Shown piece after piece: positions 1 through 8,736 of a DNA stretch of 35,945 bases (the first letter of the stretch is position 1; every line of letters starts with the position of its first letter). The notes beneath the pieces were generated by a model. It saw only the letters and a list, made by a program, of their open reading frames with translations. It did not search any database and was not told the DNA's origin. The stretch comes from Roseomonas sp. (GTDB lineage Bacteria; Pseudomonadota; Alphaproteobacteria; Acetobacterales; Acetobacteraceae): NCBI GenBank assembly GCA_020249465.1, contig JADCFP010000014.1, forward strand, positions 1-35,945. The letters run 5' to 3'. Made by a program: the position numbers and the translations under genes.

Positions 1-1254
1 GCAGCGGGAGGCGACGACGGTGATGACGGCTATGGCAAAAGGCGCAAGAGGGCGCGTCTGCGACTCGTCAAAACCGATCAACTGCCATCACCTGAGCACG
101 TCTTCATTATTTATCAGATCCGAAGACGTTCTGATGGCCGAAGCTATGTTGGTGTTACGCAACGTAGCTTGGAAACACGCTTTCGTTTCCATCAATATGA
201 TGCGCATCGCAGAAGTAAAAAGCTGAGAGCTGGTGGATTGGCGTCAGCAATCAGGGAAGCTACCCAGCGTAATGTTGCGATCCACGAAGAATTCGAGATA
301 ACTAAGATCGACGGTTGCTCGACGCCCCGAGAGGCGAGAAAACTCGAGCAGGACTGGATCGAGCGCTTGCAAACAAGGGCGCCCAGTGGGTTCAATCTGC
401 AACCTGGTGGCGCAAGCTTAGGCGGCCCAGCCAATGGAAGACCGATTACTCTACGCATCGACGGGCAAAGAGCACGGCGTTTTCCCTCGATTATGGCCGC
501 ACTAAACAGGGTAAATGCGTGGCGTATGCGACAAGGAAAACCGCTGCTGGCATTTCCAACCGTGCGAGTGCGGCTCGAGTCAGGCCAGACTCCGCGGCAA
601 GCTTTCGAATTTGAAGAGCGGGTAGATAGAAGGCAGCTACGTGCAACGCCAATCGAGGTTGCAGGCAAGGAGTTTTTTTCTTTGTCGAAAGCAGCGAGGG
701 AGCATTGCATATCTCACACCGCGTTGAAGGGGCGTCTTTGGCGCGCTTCTCGCGCGGGTCTTGGTTCTGCCTGCCTAACCGAAGATCGGCGGCTGCCAGG
801 CTCAGCAAGACATAATGGCGTCAAGACAGGACGCTTGCCACCATTCGAATTACCTCATCCGACTAAATCAAATGAGGTTGTATCCGCCGCTGACTTTGCG
901 AAGCTAACCGGCTTGCCAAAGGCAACTATAACGTATCGCTACCCAAAAATGCGCTACGAAGAAGGTGATCAACTTTCGTCACTCGGGCGTGATGAGATTA
1001 TTTTGCGTCTCTTGGACGGAACAGAGAGGCGCATTCAAATCTCATTGCCGCTACCCGATGGGCGCGTATTACACGGTGGCGTCAGGGAGTTGATTCGGAA
1101 AGTACTTTCGGAACCTGATCTACGCGCGATGCGAAGCGAAGATATCGGGTTGAGCGGCATTCGGAAGCGGCTACGCCAGATTGAAAGTTGGCCAACGCCT
1201 CCAGCGCCGCAGATTGTCGCGAAAGCCTTTGGCTTTGGCGACGCGGAAGTCTGA
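1..1254 (+). CDS. GIY-YIG nuclease-like protein with helix-turn repeats (5' partial)
   Basis: The frame is open from base 1 with no ATG or GTG before base 169. The GIY-YIG core starts upstream of the first TTG (169), so the true start lies outside the window. The visible product is 417 residues. After an acidic Gly/Asp stretch and a basic stretch, the core reads FIIYQI ... SYVGVTQ (bases about 103-162), followed by the family Arg (LETRFRFH), the metal-binding Glu (EARKLEQDWI) and the terminal Asn (GFNLQPGG). This gives the expected Y/R/E/N set. Downstream are two or three short helix-turn segments, for example FFSLSKAAREHCISHTALKG and VVSAADFAKLTGLPKATI. They resemble the NUMOD-type DNA-binding repeats of homing endonucleases. 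Likely a DNA-cleaving or DNA-binding protein; whether it is a homing enzyme, a defence protein or a toxin cannot be told. It lies 70 bp upstream of an antitoxin-like gene. Confidence 0.75.
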   Translation, partial: AAGGDDGDDGYGKRRKRARLRLVKTDQLPSPEHVFIIYQIRRRSDGRSYVGVTQRSLETRFRFHQYDAHRRSKKLRAGGLASAIREATQRNVAIHEEFEITKIDGCSTPREARKLEQDWIERLQTRAPSGFNLQPGGASLGGPANGRPITLRIDGQRARRFPSIMAALNRVNAWRMRQGKPLLAFPTVRVRLESGQTPRQAFEFEERVDRRQLRATPIEVAGKEFFSLSKAAREHCISHTALKGRLWRASRAGLGSACLTEDRRLPGSARHNGVKTGRLPPFELPHPTKSNEVVSAADFAKLTGLPKATITYRYPKMRYEEGDQLSSLGRDEIILRLLDGTERRIQISLPLPDGRVLHGGVRELIRKVLSEPDLRAMRSEDIGLSGIRKRLRQIESWPTPPAPQIVAKAFGFGDAEV

Positions 1255-1324
1255 TTCCTCACGAGCGGCTCCCACGAATTCGGGGGCCGCTCCTTTTGGG
1301 AAACTTGAGTCGCGAACATCTGAA

Positions 1325-1765
1325 ATGTCTGACCCAAAGACTGCGTTTTCTGAAAACACCGATGCGACTGCGTTTCAATCCATCCAGGGGCTCTTCGATA
1401 ATCCAGAAGACAGAAAACGCCTTAGCCCTTCAGCTGCCATTGGTGCCCGTAATATACTACGGATCTGGTGTGTGCCATCTGCCAGCGCGGCGATACTGAT
1501 CGGCGTTTCACTCAGCACCTGGTATCGCATAAGGCATAATCAATGGTCGGGAACTTTTTCGCAGGACCAGATGACACGGGTTTCGCTACTGCTGGGCATC
1601 TATCGTGGTCTTCAAATTCAATTTGGTGAGGACCTAGGTGACCGATGGGTAAACCTAAGGAATAATGGCCCGCTCTTTTGTGGGCGGACACCATGCGAGT
1701 TTATGGTCGCTGAGGGGATTTCTGGAATGTGGCGGGTGAGAAGGTACGTTGCTGGGATAGGGTAG
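1325..1765 (+). CDS. Xre/MbcA/ParS-family antitoxin-like protein
   Basis: The product is 146 aa from the ATG at 1325; the frame is open further upstream but that part looks non-coding. Residues about 49-75 (PSASAAILIGVSLSTWYRIR) fit an Xre-like helix-turn-helix. The C-terminus, with PLFCGRTPCEFMVAEG and then WRVRRYV, matches the toxin-binding MbcA/ParS/Xre (DUF2384) domain that normally holds a RES-domain NAD-degrading toxin. No RES toxin gene is adjacent: upstream is the GIY-YIG gene and downstream about 320 bp without a gene. It could be an orphan antitoxin, a transcriptional regulator, or the partner of the GIY-YIG protein (speculative). No clear Shine-Dalgarno sequence precedes the start. 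Confidence 0.7.
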   Translation: MSDPKTAFSENTDATAFQSIQGLFDNPEDRKRLSPSAAIGARNILRIWCVPSASAAILIGVSLSTWYRIRHNQWSGTFSQDQMTRVSLLLGIYRGLQIQFGEDLGDRWVNLRNNGPLFCGRTPCEFMVAEGISGMWRVRRYVAGIG

Positions 1766-2001
1766 GGGTTTAGGTTGCCAAACGTCAGCGTCAATCAGAG
1801 CAAATTGACTTTGCAAATCCTACTCTTGGCTGACGGTTGCTTGCGTGCTGGAGCAAAAATGGTGGAACAAGACTAAGGCTGGGTCATCGTCACTCTGCTT
1901 GAAATAATGATGAGCCAGAAGTTCGGCACTACATACATCTCCAGCTTGCCCAGATATTTAGTGATCGCAGATACAGACTATGTCCACTCATGTCAAAATA
2001 G

Positions 2002-2019
2002 CTTTCTTAAAAATATCAT
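2002..2019 (+). promoter_or_regulatory. Candidate Pho box upstream of the Ugp-type operon
   Basis: CTTTCTT and ATATCAT are separated by AAAA, giving 10 of 14 matches to the alphaproteobacterial Pho box CTGTCAT-N4-CTGTCAT. It lies 69 bp before the GTG of the ATPase gene, in the only gap of this size (1766-2087). I see nothing else definable in that gap apart from AT-rich sequence. This is a moderate match, supported mainly by context and by better boxes in the other operons. Confidence 0.4.
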
Positions 2020-2087
2020 AAATTAGAAACATCATTGCCATCCTTCATCTGCAGACAGGTATCGTTAGTTGTGTAGGATCTCTCTGC

Positions 2088-3230
2088 GTGCAGGGCATCT
2101 CCATCAGATCTGTTTCGCGTCACTTTGGGTCGGTAAAGGCGCTTGATAACGTATCGCTAGACGTGGCCGCAGGTGAGTTTGTCGCCCTGGTCGGGCCATC
2201 CGGCTGCGGCAAATCCACCCTCATGCGCATCGTCGCCGGAATTGAATCCGCCGATGCAGGTTCACTTTCAATTGGGTCACGAGACGTTAGTGCCCTACGC
2301 GCCGCCGAACGTAATGTCGCGATGGTATTTCAGAATTACGCGCTTTATCCGCATCTGACTGTCAGTGAGAATATCGCCGTTCCTCTTGCGATGCGCCGCC
2401 TTTCTGCCCTGGAGCGCCTTCCCCTTATTGGGCACATGATGCCAGGCCTTTCGCAGAAGCGGGCGGCGATCGCCACCGATGTCCTTCAGGCTGCCCAATC
2501 GCTCGGCCTGGATGCCTTATTAGACCGAAAGCCGGGACAGCTTTCGGGGGGGCAGCGACAACGCGTTGCCTTGGCCCGGGCAATTGTTCGCCATCCTGAT
2601 GCTTTTCTGATGGATGAGCCGCTTTCTAACCTGGATGCGGCGCTTCGTGTGCAAACACGTCGTGAGATTGTTGAGATTCATCGCCGCGTCGGCGCTGCGA
2701 CACTCTACGTGACACATGATCAGTCTGAAGCACTCACCATGGCGGACCGCGTCGCCGTTATGCAAGCTGGTCAGATACTACAGGTTTCCTCACCTGAGGC
2801 GATTTATCACGATCCGCAGGATATCCGCGTGGCGACTTTCATTGGTAGCCCGCGGATCAATTTAATCTCGGCTGCAGCAGATGCCGCTGGTCATGTCCAT
2901 ATCGCGGGAAAATTAAGTGGGCTTCATGCAACACCTGGTCCCGTTACCATTGCCATTCGTCCAGAGAATTTGCGGATCGAATCCAATGGTATTCCTTGTG
3001 TGGCAGAAGGTATCGAATTTCTCGGTGAAAGCCTGCTGCTTCATGCGCGCCATAGCGCCGGTAATGAAGCCTTTATCATACGGCTTCCGCCAGAAATGCC
3101 GCGCCCGCATGACGGTGAGGTGATCCATCTTGCTTTTGAGGCAAAGCACGCTCTGCTGTTTGATCAAAATGGCAAGCGGCTGGCGCCAAGCAAGCATTCT
3201 GCGCAGAACCAGGAACTTACCCTTGCCTGA
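2088..3230 (+). CDS. CUT1-family ABC transporter ATP-binding protein (UgpC/MalK type)
   Basis: ATPase subunit (380 aa) of a carbohydrate/glycerol-phosphate-type importer; it powers the two permeases that follow. Walker A GPSGCGKST is at residues 36-44, the Q-loop is VFQNYALYPH, the signature LSGGQ is at about 152-156, Walker B ends in LMDEP, the switch His is in THDQSEA, and a regulatory TOBE/OB region fills the C-terminal third, as in UgpC/MalK. The helical domain around residues 102-125 (RRLSALERLPLIGHMMPG) is longer than in MalK. The start is GTG at 2088; the ribosome binding site is weak. First gene of an operon with permease, permease, binding protein, phosphoesterase and phosphodiesterase. 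The substrate is inferred to be an organophosphate ester from these neighbours, not from the ATPase itself. Confidence 0.9.
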   Translation: MQGISIRSVSRHFGSVKALDNVSLDVAAGEFVALVGPSGCGKSTLMRIVAGIESADAGSLSIGSRDVSALRAAERNVAMVFQNYALYPHLTVSENIAVPLAMRRLSALERLPLIGHMMPGLSQKRAAIATDVLQAAQSLGLDALLDRKPGQLSGGQRQRVALARAIVRHPDAFLMDEPLSNLDAALRVQTRREIVEIHRRVGAATLYVTHDQSEALTMADRVAVMQAGQILQVSSPEAIYHDPQDIRVATFIGSPRINLISAAADAAGHVHIAGKLSGLHATPGPVTIAIRPENLRIESNGIPCVAEGIEFLGESLLLHARHSAGNEAFIIRLPPEMPRPHDGEVIHLAFEAKHALLFDQNGKRLAPSKHSAQNQELTLA

Positions 3231-3234
3231 AGCA

Positions 3235-4158
3235 ATGTCAGCAGCAGCGCCTGCATCATTTGAGGCAAGACCGCTCCGCCTTGCGCGGGGCGAAGCCCTG
3301 GTCGGCCTGTTGCTGAGCCTACCGGCGGGTGTCGCCTATTTCCTGATGCTCCTATTGCCCAGTTTGGCTACGATCCTTCTGGCGTTCACAGATTACGAAT
3401 TGGGCGCACTCGAATGGGGCTGGATTGGCGCCGCGAACTTTGAAGAAATGCTGGAAGATCGTGGTTTTGCAGTCGCTCTTCGCAATACCGTCATTTACGT
3501 CGGGTTCGTCACGCCGCTTTCCATCTTGCTCGGCCTTGGTGCGGCGCTTTTGATTGAAGCGGGCATTCGCGGGCGCGCCCTGTTTCGTGCGGTCTTCTTC
3601 TTGCCAGTTGTTTCCTTGACTGTCGCCATGGCAGCGGCTTGGCAATATCTGCTGCATCCAACAATCGGGCCTTTGAATGCTTTTTTGCGCCTTCTTGGTG
3701 TCGCCTCCCCTCCCTTCTGGCTTTCATCTTCAGATTGGGTGCTGCTCAGTCTCGGGGCCATCGGTACTTGGGAGAATATTGGCTATAACATGGTGCTCTT
3801 CCTGGCGGGTCTTAGCGCCATTCCGCGGGAACTCTATCATGCCGCAGAAGTTGATGGGACCAAAACCTGGCTTGATCGGTTTCGGCTCGTCACCTGGCCA
3901 ATGCTTGGACCAACGACACTGTTCGTGCTGACCATTACCATGATCCGCAGCATTCGGGTTTTTGATACGGTTGCTGTTCTGACCCAAGGTGGTCCGAACA
4001 AGGCGAGCGAAGTCTTGCTGCATACCATGTACAAGGAAGGCTTCACCTTCTTGCGGCTTGGATACTCGGCTGCGATCACCTTGGTTTTCCTGATGATGGT
4101 TCTGGGCCTTGTCTGGCTTCAAACCAAAGCTCTGGATAAGCGGGTGCATTATGGCTAA
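3235..4158 (+). CDS. ABC transporter permease, UgpA/MalF-like
   Basis: Inner-membrane permease of 307 aa. The ATG at 3235, just after the ATPase stop at 3230, is preferred over upstream in-frame codons because the hydrophobic protein begins here. About six membrane spans are visible, the first around LLSLPAGVAYFLMLLLPSLATI. The cytoplasmic EAA loop reads HAAEVDGTKTWLDRFRLVTWPMLGP, the coupling helix that docks on the ATPase. The sequence GWIGAANFEEML is typical of the first CUT1 permease. It overlaps the next permease gene by 8 bp, so translation is probably coupled. Confidence 0.9.
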   Translation: MSAAAPASFEARPLRLARGEALVGLLLSLPAGVAYFLMLLLPSLATILLAFTDYELGALEWGWIGAANFEEMLEDRGFAVALRNTVIYVGFVTPLSILLGLGAALLIEAGIRGRALFRAVFFLPVVSLTVAMAAAWQYLLHPTIGPLNAFLRLLGVASPPFWLSSSDWVLLSLGAIGTWENIGYNMVLFLAGLSAIPRELYHAAEVDGTKTWLDRFRLVTWPMLGPTTLFVLTITMIRSIRVFDTVAVLTQGGPNKASEVLLHTMYKEGFTFLRLGYSAAITLVFLMMVLGLVWLQTKALDKRVHYG

Positions 4159-4993
4159 GCGCGACTTGAGATCGCTTTGGGCAGATACACCGCGCCTGCT
4201 GGTGCTAGGCTTCCTCGCGCTCTTGCTGCTCATGCCCTATATCTGGATGATCTCCGCCAGCGTGAAGCCACTGGATGAGTTATTTCGCGCCAGTCTCAAT
4301 CTTTGGCCGGAACGCTTTTACGGTGTTGAGAATTACCGGCAGGTTTTTTCACAGATTCCAGTATTTGGGTACCTCTGGAACGGTGTTGTTGTCTGCGCTG
4401 GAATTCTTTTTTTCCAGTTGCTTTTCGCCGTTCCGGCAGCCTATGCGCTCGCAAAACTGAACTTCCCTGGCCGAGATCTGGTCCTTGGCCTAGTTATGCT
4501 GGGACTTCTTGTGCCGCCCCACGTTCCAGCGTTGCCCCTTTATGTTGCCTTCAGCAAAATGGGGCTGTTGAATACCTATGCAGCGCTGATCTTGCCCTTC
4601 ACCATTTCAGTCTTTGCAATTTTTCTATTCCGTCAATTCTTCAAGGCGCTGCCTGATGAATTGGTGCATGCCGCACGCCTGGATGGCATTGGCGAATTTG
4701 AAATTGTCTGGCGTGTCATCCTTCCAAACGCGTGGCCTGCGGCCACGGCCTTTGCGATCTTCTCCGTGGTTGCGCACTGGAATGATCTTTTCTGGCCGCT
4801 GATTGTGATTGAAGGGCAGGCTCGTGCCACCCCAGCGCTTGGTGTCCTGTATTTCCGTTCAGATGAGGCGGGCGATGATTTCGCCGCATTGATGGCGGCT
4901 GCCGTCATCATGACGCTACCGCTAGTCCTGGCATTTCTTCTTGCACAACGTCGCTTTGTTGAAGGTATCGCCACAACCGGACTTAAGGGGTGA
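4151..4993 (+). CDS. ABC transporter permease, UgpE/MalG-like
   Basis: Second inner-membrane permease, 280 aa, starting at ATG 4151 inside the end of the previous gene. Six membrane spans are expected. The N-terminal span reads LVLGFLALLLLMPYIWMISASVKP, a common opening of CUT1 second permeases. The EAA loop is HAARLDGIGEFEIVWRVILPNAWP. The sequence LLVPPHVPALPLYVAFSKMGLLNTYAALILP matches the family pattern of UgpE/MalG. Forms a heterodimer with the preceding permease. Confidence 0.9.
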   Translation: MAKRDLRSLWADTPRLLVLGFLALLLLMPYIWMISASVKPLDELFRASLNLWPERFYGVENYRQVFSQIPVFGYLWNGVVVCAGILFFQLLFAVPAAYALAKLNFPGRDLVLGLVMLGLLVPPHVPALPLYVAFSKMGLLNTYAALILPFTISVFAIFLFRQFFKALPDELVHAARLDGIGEFEIVWRVILPNAWPAATAFAIFSVVAHWNDLFWPLIVIEGQARATPALGVLYFRSDEAGDDFAALMAAAVIMTLPLVLAFLLAQRRFVEGIATTGLKG

Positions 4994-5063
4994 CCGTGCG
5001 CTGCAAGATAATGTGTCTCTTCCCTCGCATCTCCGATTTTTCCACACCGAAAGGAACCGAACC

Positions 5064-6344
5064 ATGAAATCATTCACCCGCCGCGCGGCCTTGGGTGTCA
5101 CGACCGGGTTGCTCGCTGCGCCGCAGTTGCGCGCCCAGGCGAATGTGGAAATCACGGTGCATTATGCCCAGCCCCAGATTTTCAAGGAAAGTTACGACGC
5201 GATTGCTGCGGAATTCGCTAAGCGTGAACCGAATATTACGGTCCGCTTCATCACAACGCCGAATTATGAGGAAGGCAATCAGCTTATCCTTCGTCAGGCC
5301 GCAACCAATCAATTACCCGATCTTTCCTATCAGGGCTTCAATCGGTTGAGGGTATTCGCGGAACGAGGCATTGCACAGGACCTAGCACCCCTACTTGCGC
5401 GTGAGGGTGATCCCGCTGCCCATGGCTATACGCCCGGCATCCTCGCGCTCGGCCATTTCGGTGGAATGCAATCAGGGCTTGCCTATGCCGCATCCAACGC
5501 GATTTCCTACTACAATACCGAACTCCTGCGCCGCGTTGGCGCCAATCCTGCCCCAGAAGCTTTCCCAAAAACCTGGGATGAGGTGATTGCGCTTTCGGCA
5601 CGCATCAAGGCGCTTGGCGATGGCACTGAAGGCATGTGGTTCCAATGGCCCGGCGATGACTGGATGTTTTCCGCGCTGCTGTTTAGCCATGGCGCGCGCA
5701 TGCTTACCCCGGATGAGCGTGACGTCGGCTTCGCGGGTGCCGAAGGTCTCGCCAGCTTGCGCTTGCTCCGTCGCATGGTGACCGAAGGCGGGATGCCGCA
5801 GCTTAATGCCACTACGGCGCTGCAGGCCTTTGCGGCCGGCAAGCTCGGGATGCGCTTTGGCTCAACTGCCTTCCTGCGGAATATGATGACCAGCGTCGGG
5901 CGTAATTTTGAAATGCAAACCGCGCTATTGCCCGTTGTTGATCCTGTGAACGGCCGCCTGCCCACTGGTGGTGCTGCAGGGATGTTGACTGCCCGTGACG
6001 CCGCAAAGCGTGAGGCTGCCTGGAAATTTCTGCGCTTTTCTACAAGCGCGGAGGGAACGACCTTGATGGTCAAGAATACCGGCTATGTGCCCACCAACCA
6101 GCTTGCCATTGATGATCCGCGTTATCTTTCTGAATTCTATCGGGAGAATCCCCTGTTCAAGACCGCCACCATGCAGGTCGGCCGTATGGTGCCCTGGTAT
6201 GCTTTCCCCGGGGCCAATAGCGTGCGGGTGACTGAAGTAATGGTGAATAATATGGCGCGTGTAGTCGAAGGCACCGCGACGCCCGAAGTGGCCTTGGGCG
6301 ATATGGCGAGTGAAGTGCGCCGCCTGCTACCGCGCCGGGGCTGA
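5064..6344 (+). CDS. ABC transporter substrate-binding protein, UgpB-like, Tat-type signal
   Basis: Periplasmic receptor of the importer, 426 aa. The start ATG 5064 follows an AAAGGAA ribosome binding site and gives a signal peptide with a twin-arginine-like motif (FTRRAALG) and a likely cleavage site after LRAQA. The mature part begins NVEITVHYAQPQ and shows the extracellular-binding family 1 layout (FAKREPNITVRF, YYNTELLRRVGANPAPEAFPKTWDE), as in UgpB. A 70-bp gap separates it from the permease gene; I see no promoter there. Family members bind glycerol-3-phosphate, glycerophosphodiesters or sugars. The two phosphoesterases downstream point to a phosphate ester, which is inference. Confidence 0.85.
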   Translation: MKSFTRRAALGVTTGLLAAPQLRAQANVEITVHYAQPQIFKESYDAIAAEFAKREPNITVRFITTPNYEEGNQLILRQAATNQLPDLSYQGFNRLRVFAERGIAQDLAPLLAREGDPAAHGYTPGILALGHFGGMQSGLAYAASNAISYYNTELLRRVGANPAPEAFPKTWDEVIALSARIKALGDGTEGMWFQWPGDDWMFSALLFSHGARMLTPDERDVGFAGAEGLASLRLLRRMVTEGGMPQLNATTALQAFAAGKLGMRFGSTAFLRNMMTSVGRNFEMQTALLPVVDPVNGRLPTGGAAGMLTARDAAKREAAWKFLRFSTSAEGTTLMVKNTGYVPTNQLAIDDPRYLSEFYRENPLFKTATMQVGRMVPWYAFPGANSVRVTEVMVNNMARVVEGTATPEVALGDMASEVRRLLPRRG

Positions 6345-6347
6345 AAC

Positions 6348-7175
6348 ATGCACACCATCCTTCAGCTCACTGATTCTCATCTCTCGCCGCGGAATGAGTT
6401 ATTCCGCAGCAACCTTGCCTTGATCCGTGCACTGGCAGCGACTGCCCCGCCCGACCTTACGGTTGCCAGCGGCGATCTATCGCTTGATGGCGCAGATGAT
6501 GAGGCGGATATGGCCTTTGCCGCCGAAGAACTGGGCCGCTTCCCAGGCCCAATTCTGGCCCTGCCAGGCAATCATGACACGGGCAGCCACGCCCACACCA
6601 TGCCGCGTCAGCCCTTTGACGAAACTAGGCTGACAAGGTTTCAGCGGCAATTTGGTGCAGGGTATGGTCTGCATGATCTGCCCGGCTGGCGCATCATCGG
6701 CCTCAATTCCGAGGTGATGGGAACAGGGCACCCGGAAGAAGAAGCTCAGGCGCGCTTTATCATTGAAGCCGTTGAAAGCGCGGATGCGCGGCGATTGGCG
6801 GTGTTTTTACACAAGCCCATCTTTGTGACGCATCCAGATGATCCGGTTTTCGATTACTGGTCTGTTCCCCCGCACGCGCGCGATACCTTAGTGCCCATCC
6901 TGGAGCATCCAGGGCTTCGCCTGGTCGCCTCTGGCCATTTGCACCTGCATCATGAATTCAAGCGTGACGCAGTCTCCTTTGTCTGGGCGCCGCCACTTTC
7001 CTTCGTGGTGGAGGAGGATGAGCAGCAAGGCCTGCCTGGGGCGCGGCGCTGCGGTGCCCTGCTGCATCATCTGCATGCGGATCATGTGGAGACGGTTTTG
7101 CTGGAACCAGATGGCATGGAGGTGCCCTATCTTGGCTCTATCCGCCATCAGACCTATCCGCGCACTAGTTCCTGA
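6348..7175 (+). CDS. Calcineurin-like metallophosphoesterase (CpdA/GpdQ class)
   Basis: The product is 275 aa, starting 3 bp after the binding-protein stop. It carries the full dinuclear-metal set of class III phosphodiesterases: D9 and H11 in TDSHLS, the GD motif in ASGDLSLDG, GNHD in LPGNHDTGS, His in VFLHKPIF, and GHLHLHH near residue 195. No signal peptide, so it acts in the cytoplasm. Relatives hydrolyse cyclic nucleotides (CpdA) or glycerophosphodiesters (GpdQ). Its place directly behind a Ugp-type importer favours cleavage of an imported phosphodiester, but the exact substrate is unknown. Confidence 0.85.
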   Translation: MHTILQLTDSHLSPRNELFRSNLALIRALAATAPPDLTVASGDLSLDGADDEADMAFAAEELGRFPGPILALPGNHDTGSHAHTMPRQPFDETRLTRFQRQFGAGYGLHDLPGWRIIGLNSEVMGTGHPEEEAQARFIIEAVESADARRLAVFLHKPIFVTHPDDPVFDYWSVPPHARDTLVPILEHPGLRLVASGHLHLHHEFKRDAVSFVWAPPLSFVVEEDEQQGLPGARRCGALLHHLHADHVETVLLEPDGMEVPYLGSIRHQTYPRTSS

Positions 7176-7182
7176 GTTGTAA

Positions 7183-7208
7183 TTGTGGCGTGCCTTGGCA
7201 CGTCACAA
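7183..7208. repeat. Long near-perfect palindrome between the two phosphoesterase genes
   Basis: The arms TTGTGGCGTGCC and GGCACGTCACAA are separated by TT. Eleven of 12 positions pair perfectly and the last is a possible G-U pair in RNA. It sits in the 118-bp gap 7176-7293, is not followed by a T-run, and could be an operator, an RNA processing or stabilising hairpin, or a weak terminator. Confidence 0.55.
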
Positions 7209-7293
7209 CACGGCAAATAATGTGAAGTTAAGCTGACCGCTCTCGGGCCTTTGGCTGCGCGCCACGTTTGCCGCCACCATTTTGGAGAATGAC

Positions 7294-8715
7294 ATGACAC
7301 GCGTGATTATGGTGGCCCTCGACGGGCTTCGCCCTGACATGGTGGATTCGGTAGCGACACCACATTTGCATACGCTTGGGGTGGCGGGAGCACGCTTTTC
7401 GCGCGCGCGCAGCGTATTCCCCTCTGAAACACGGGTTGCGACCCCATCGCTCATCACCGGCTGCCGCCCTGGGGGCCATGGCTTGGTCGCCAATACGCTA
7501 TTCGACGCATCAGTCGCACCCGATCGTTTGATCCGAACCAAGCTGGTGGAGGATGTCATCACGCTCGCTGCTGGTGCGGAATCGCCCTTGCAGCGCGCTA
7601 GCTTGGCGGAGCGCCTTGCACCGCATGGGCTGAGTTTCGCGCTGGTGAGCGCCGGTACGGCGGGGGCGGCGCGGCTGCTTCACCCGGCGGCTGAACGCCT
7701 TGGTGCCTTTCGCTGGAATGTCGAGGATACAGAGGGCGAGACAGCCCGGCGCGTAGTTGAATCGCTTGGCGCCACGCCACCCGCCGCTGTGCCGAATATT
7801 GCGCGGGTCGAATTTGCCGGGCGCGTTCTGCTTGAGCACGTACTACCCCAAATGAACCCGGATGTGGCGCTGCTTTGGCTGTCGGAGCCCGACGTATCCT
7901 TCCATTGGGGCGGCTTACGGGCGGAACACACACAACGTGCGCTTAAGTCAGCGGACGCGGTACTCGGGCGCATCATGGCGTGGCGCGATGCACAAGCGGA
8001 TGCGAAAGAAATTGCCATCATGGTTCTCTCTGACCACGGCCATGTGACAGGGCGGGGTAAGAAGTGCCTTCGGAGCGAATTGCAGCGTGCTGGCTTTCGC
8101 GCTGGCACCGGTATGGCGTCAGATGTGGATATTGTGGTGGCGCCGGCAGCTGCGCCCGGGATGTGGCTGAGGGACCCTGCCCTTGCATCGCAAGTTACGG
8201 ATTTCCTCGCCACACAAAATTGGGCAGGTCCGTTATTGGCGCGCGATCCTGCCATTCTCGCACCCGGCCGTGTGGTGCCGCTTGCGTTACTCGGCTCGGC
8301 GCATGCACGTAGCGCCGATCTGGTTGCGACATTCGCGGGTGAAGAAGGCCTGGATGACTGGGGCCTATCCGGCACGGCCCCATTCGATGCCCCCGATGTG
8401 CCGGAAGGCGGCGGCATGCATGGCGGTCTTCATCGAGCGGAGCTTGCGACCGTTCTTGTAATGCAGGGCGGCCCGTTTCGTCAGGGGGCTGTGATCCAGG
8501 AACCCGCTGACCTGACGGATATTGTACCTACCATTCTGCACATGTTGGGGATTGATGCAGCGGGCATGGAAGGGCGGCCATTGCGCGGCGTATTGGATGC
8601 TACGGCAGACCTGTCACCCGCTGAGGAATTGCATGATCTGCCGGGAGACTTCGTTCTGGAAGGCATGCGAGCACAAGATGGACGGCTCTATCCCAGCGCC
8701 ATGCGCCGTCGCTAG
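7294..8715 (+). CDS. Alkaline-phosphatase-superfamily phosphodiesterase (NPP-like)
   Basis: The product is 473 aa. ATG 7294 is chosen because GGAG lies 8 bp upstream. Motifs of the nucleotide pyrophosphatase/phosphodiesterase family are present: metal Asp in ALDGLRPD (D10), a likely nucleophile Thr in FPSETRVATPSLITG (about T46), the Asp/His pair of SEPDVSFHWGG, Asp-His in LSDHGHVTGRG, and the last His in GGGMHGGLH. No signal peptide is seen, so it is probably cytoplasmic. It would split phosphodiesters or pyrophosphates (for example nucleotides or glycerophosphodiesters) brought in by the upstream transporter; phosphonoacetate-hydrolase-like activity is another option in this superfamily. 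Last gene of the plus-strand operon, facing the dpp-type operon. Confidence 0.8.
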   Translation: MTRVIMVALDGLRPDMVDSVATPHLHTLGVAGARFSRARSVFPSETRVATPSLITGCRPGGHGLVANTLFDASVAPDRLIRTKLVEDVITLAAGAESPLQRASLAERLAPHGLSFALVSAGTAGAARLLHPAAERLGAFRWNVEDTEGETARRVVESLGATPPAAVPNIARVEFAGRVLLEHVLPQMNPDVALLWLSEPDVSFHWGGLRAEHTQRALKSADAVLGRIMAWRDAQADAKEIAIMVLSDHGHVTGRGKKCLRSELQRAGFRAGTGMASDVDIVVAPAAAPGMWLRDPALASQVTDFLATQNWAGPLLARDPAILAPGRVVPLALLGSAHARSADLVATFAGEEGLDDWGLSGTAPFDAPDVPEGGGMHGGLHRAELATVLVMQGGPFRQGAVIQEPADLTDIVPTILHMLGIDAAGMEGRPLRGVLDATADLSPAEELHDLPGDFVLEGMRAQDGRLYPSAMRRR

Positions 8716-8736
8716 TCCTATCGCTACACACTAAAG

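Noticed and set aside
1980-1996. Pair of TGTC elements upstream of the Ugp-type operon as a Pho box
   Set aside because: The spacing is 10 bp instead of 11 and the half-sites are poor; the site at 2002-2019 fits better.
7680-8417. Minus-strand open frame opposite the NPP-like gene
   Set aside because: Antisense shadow; the plus-strand frame carries all metal-binding motifs.
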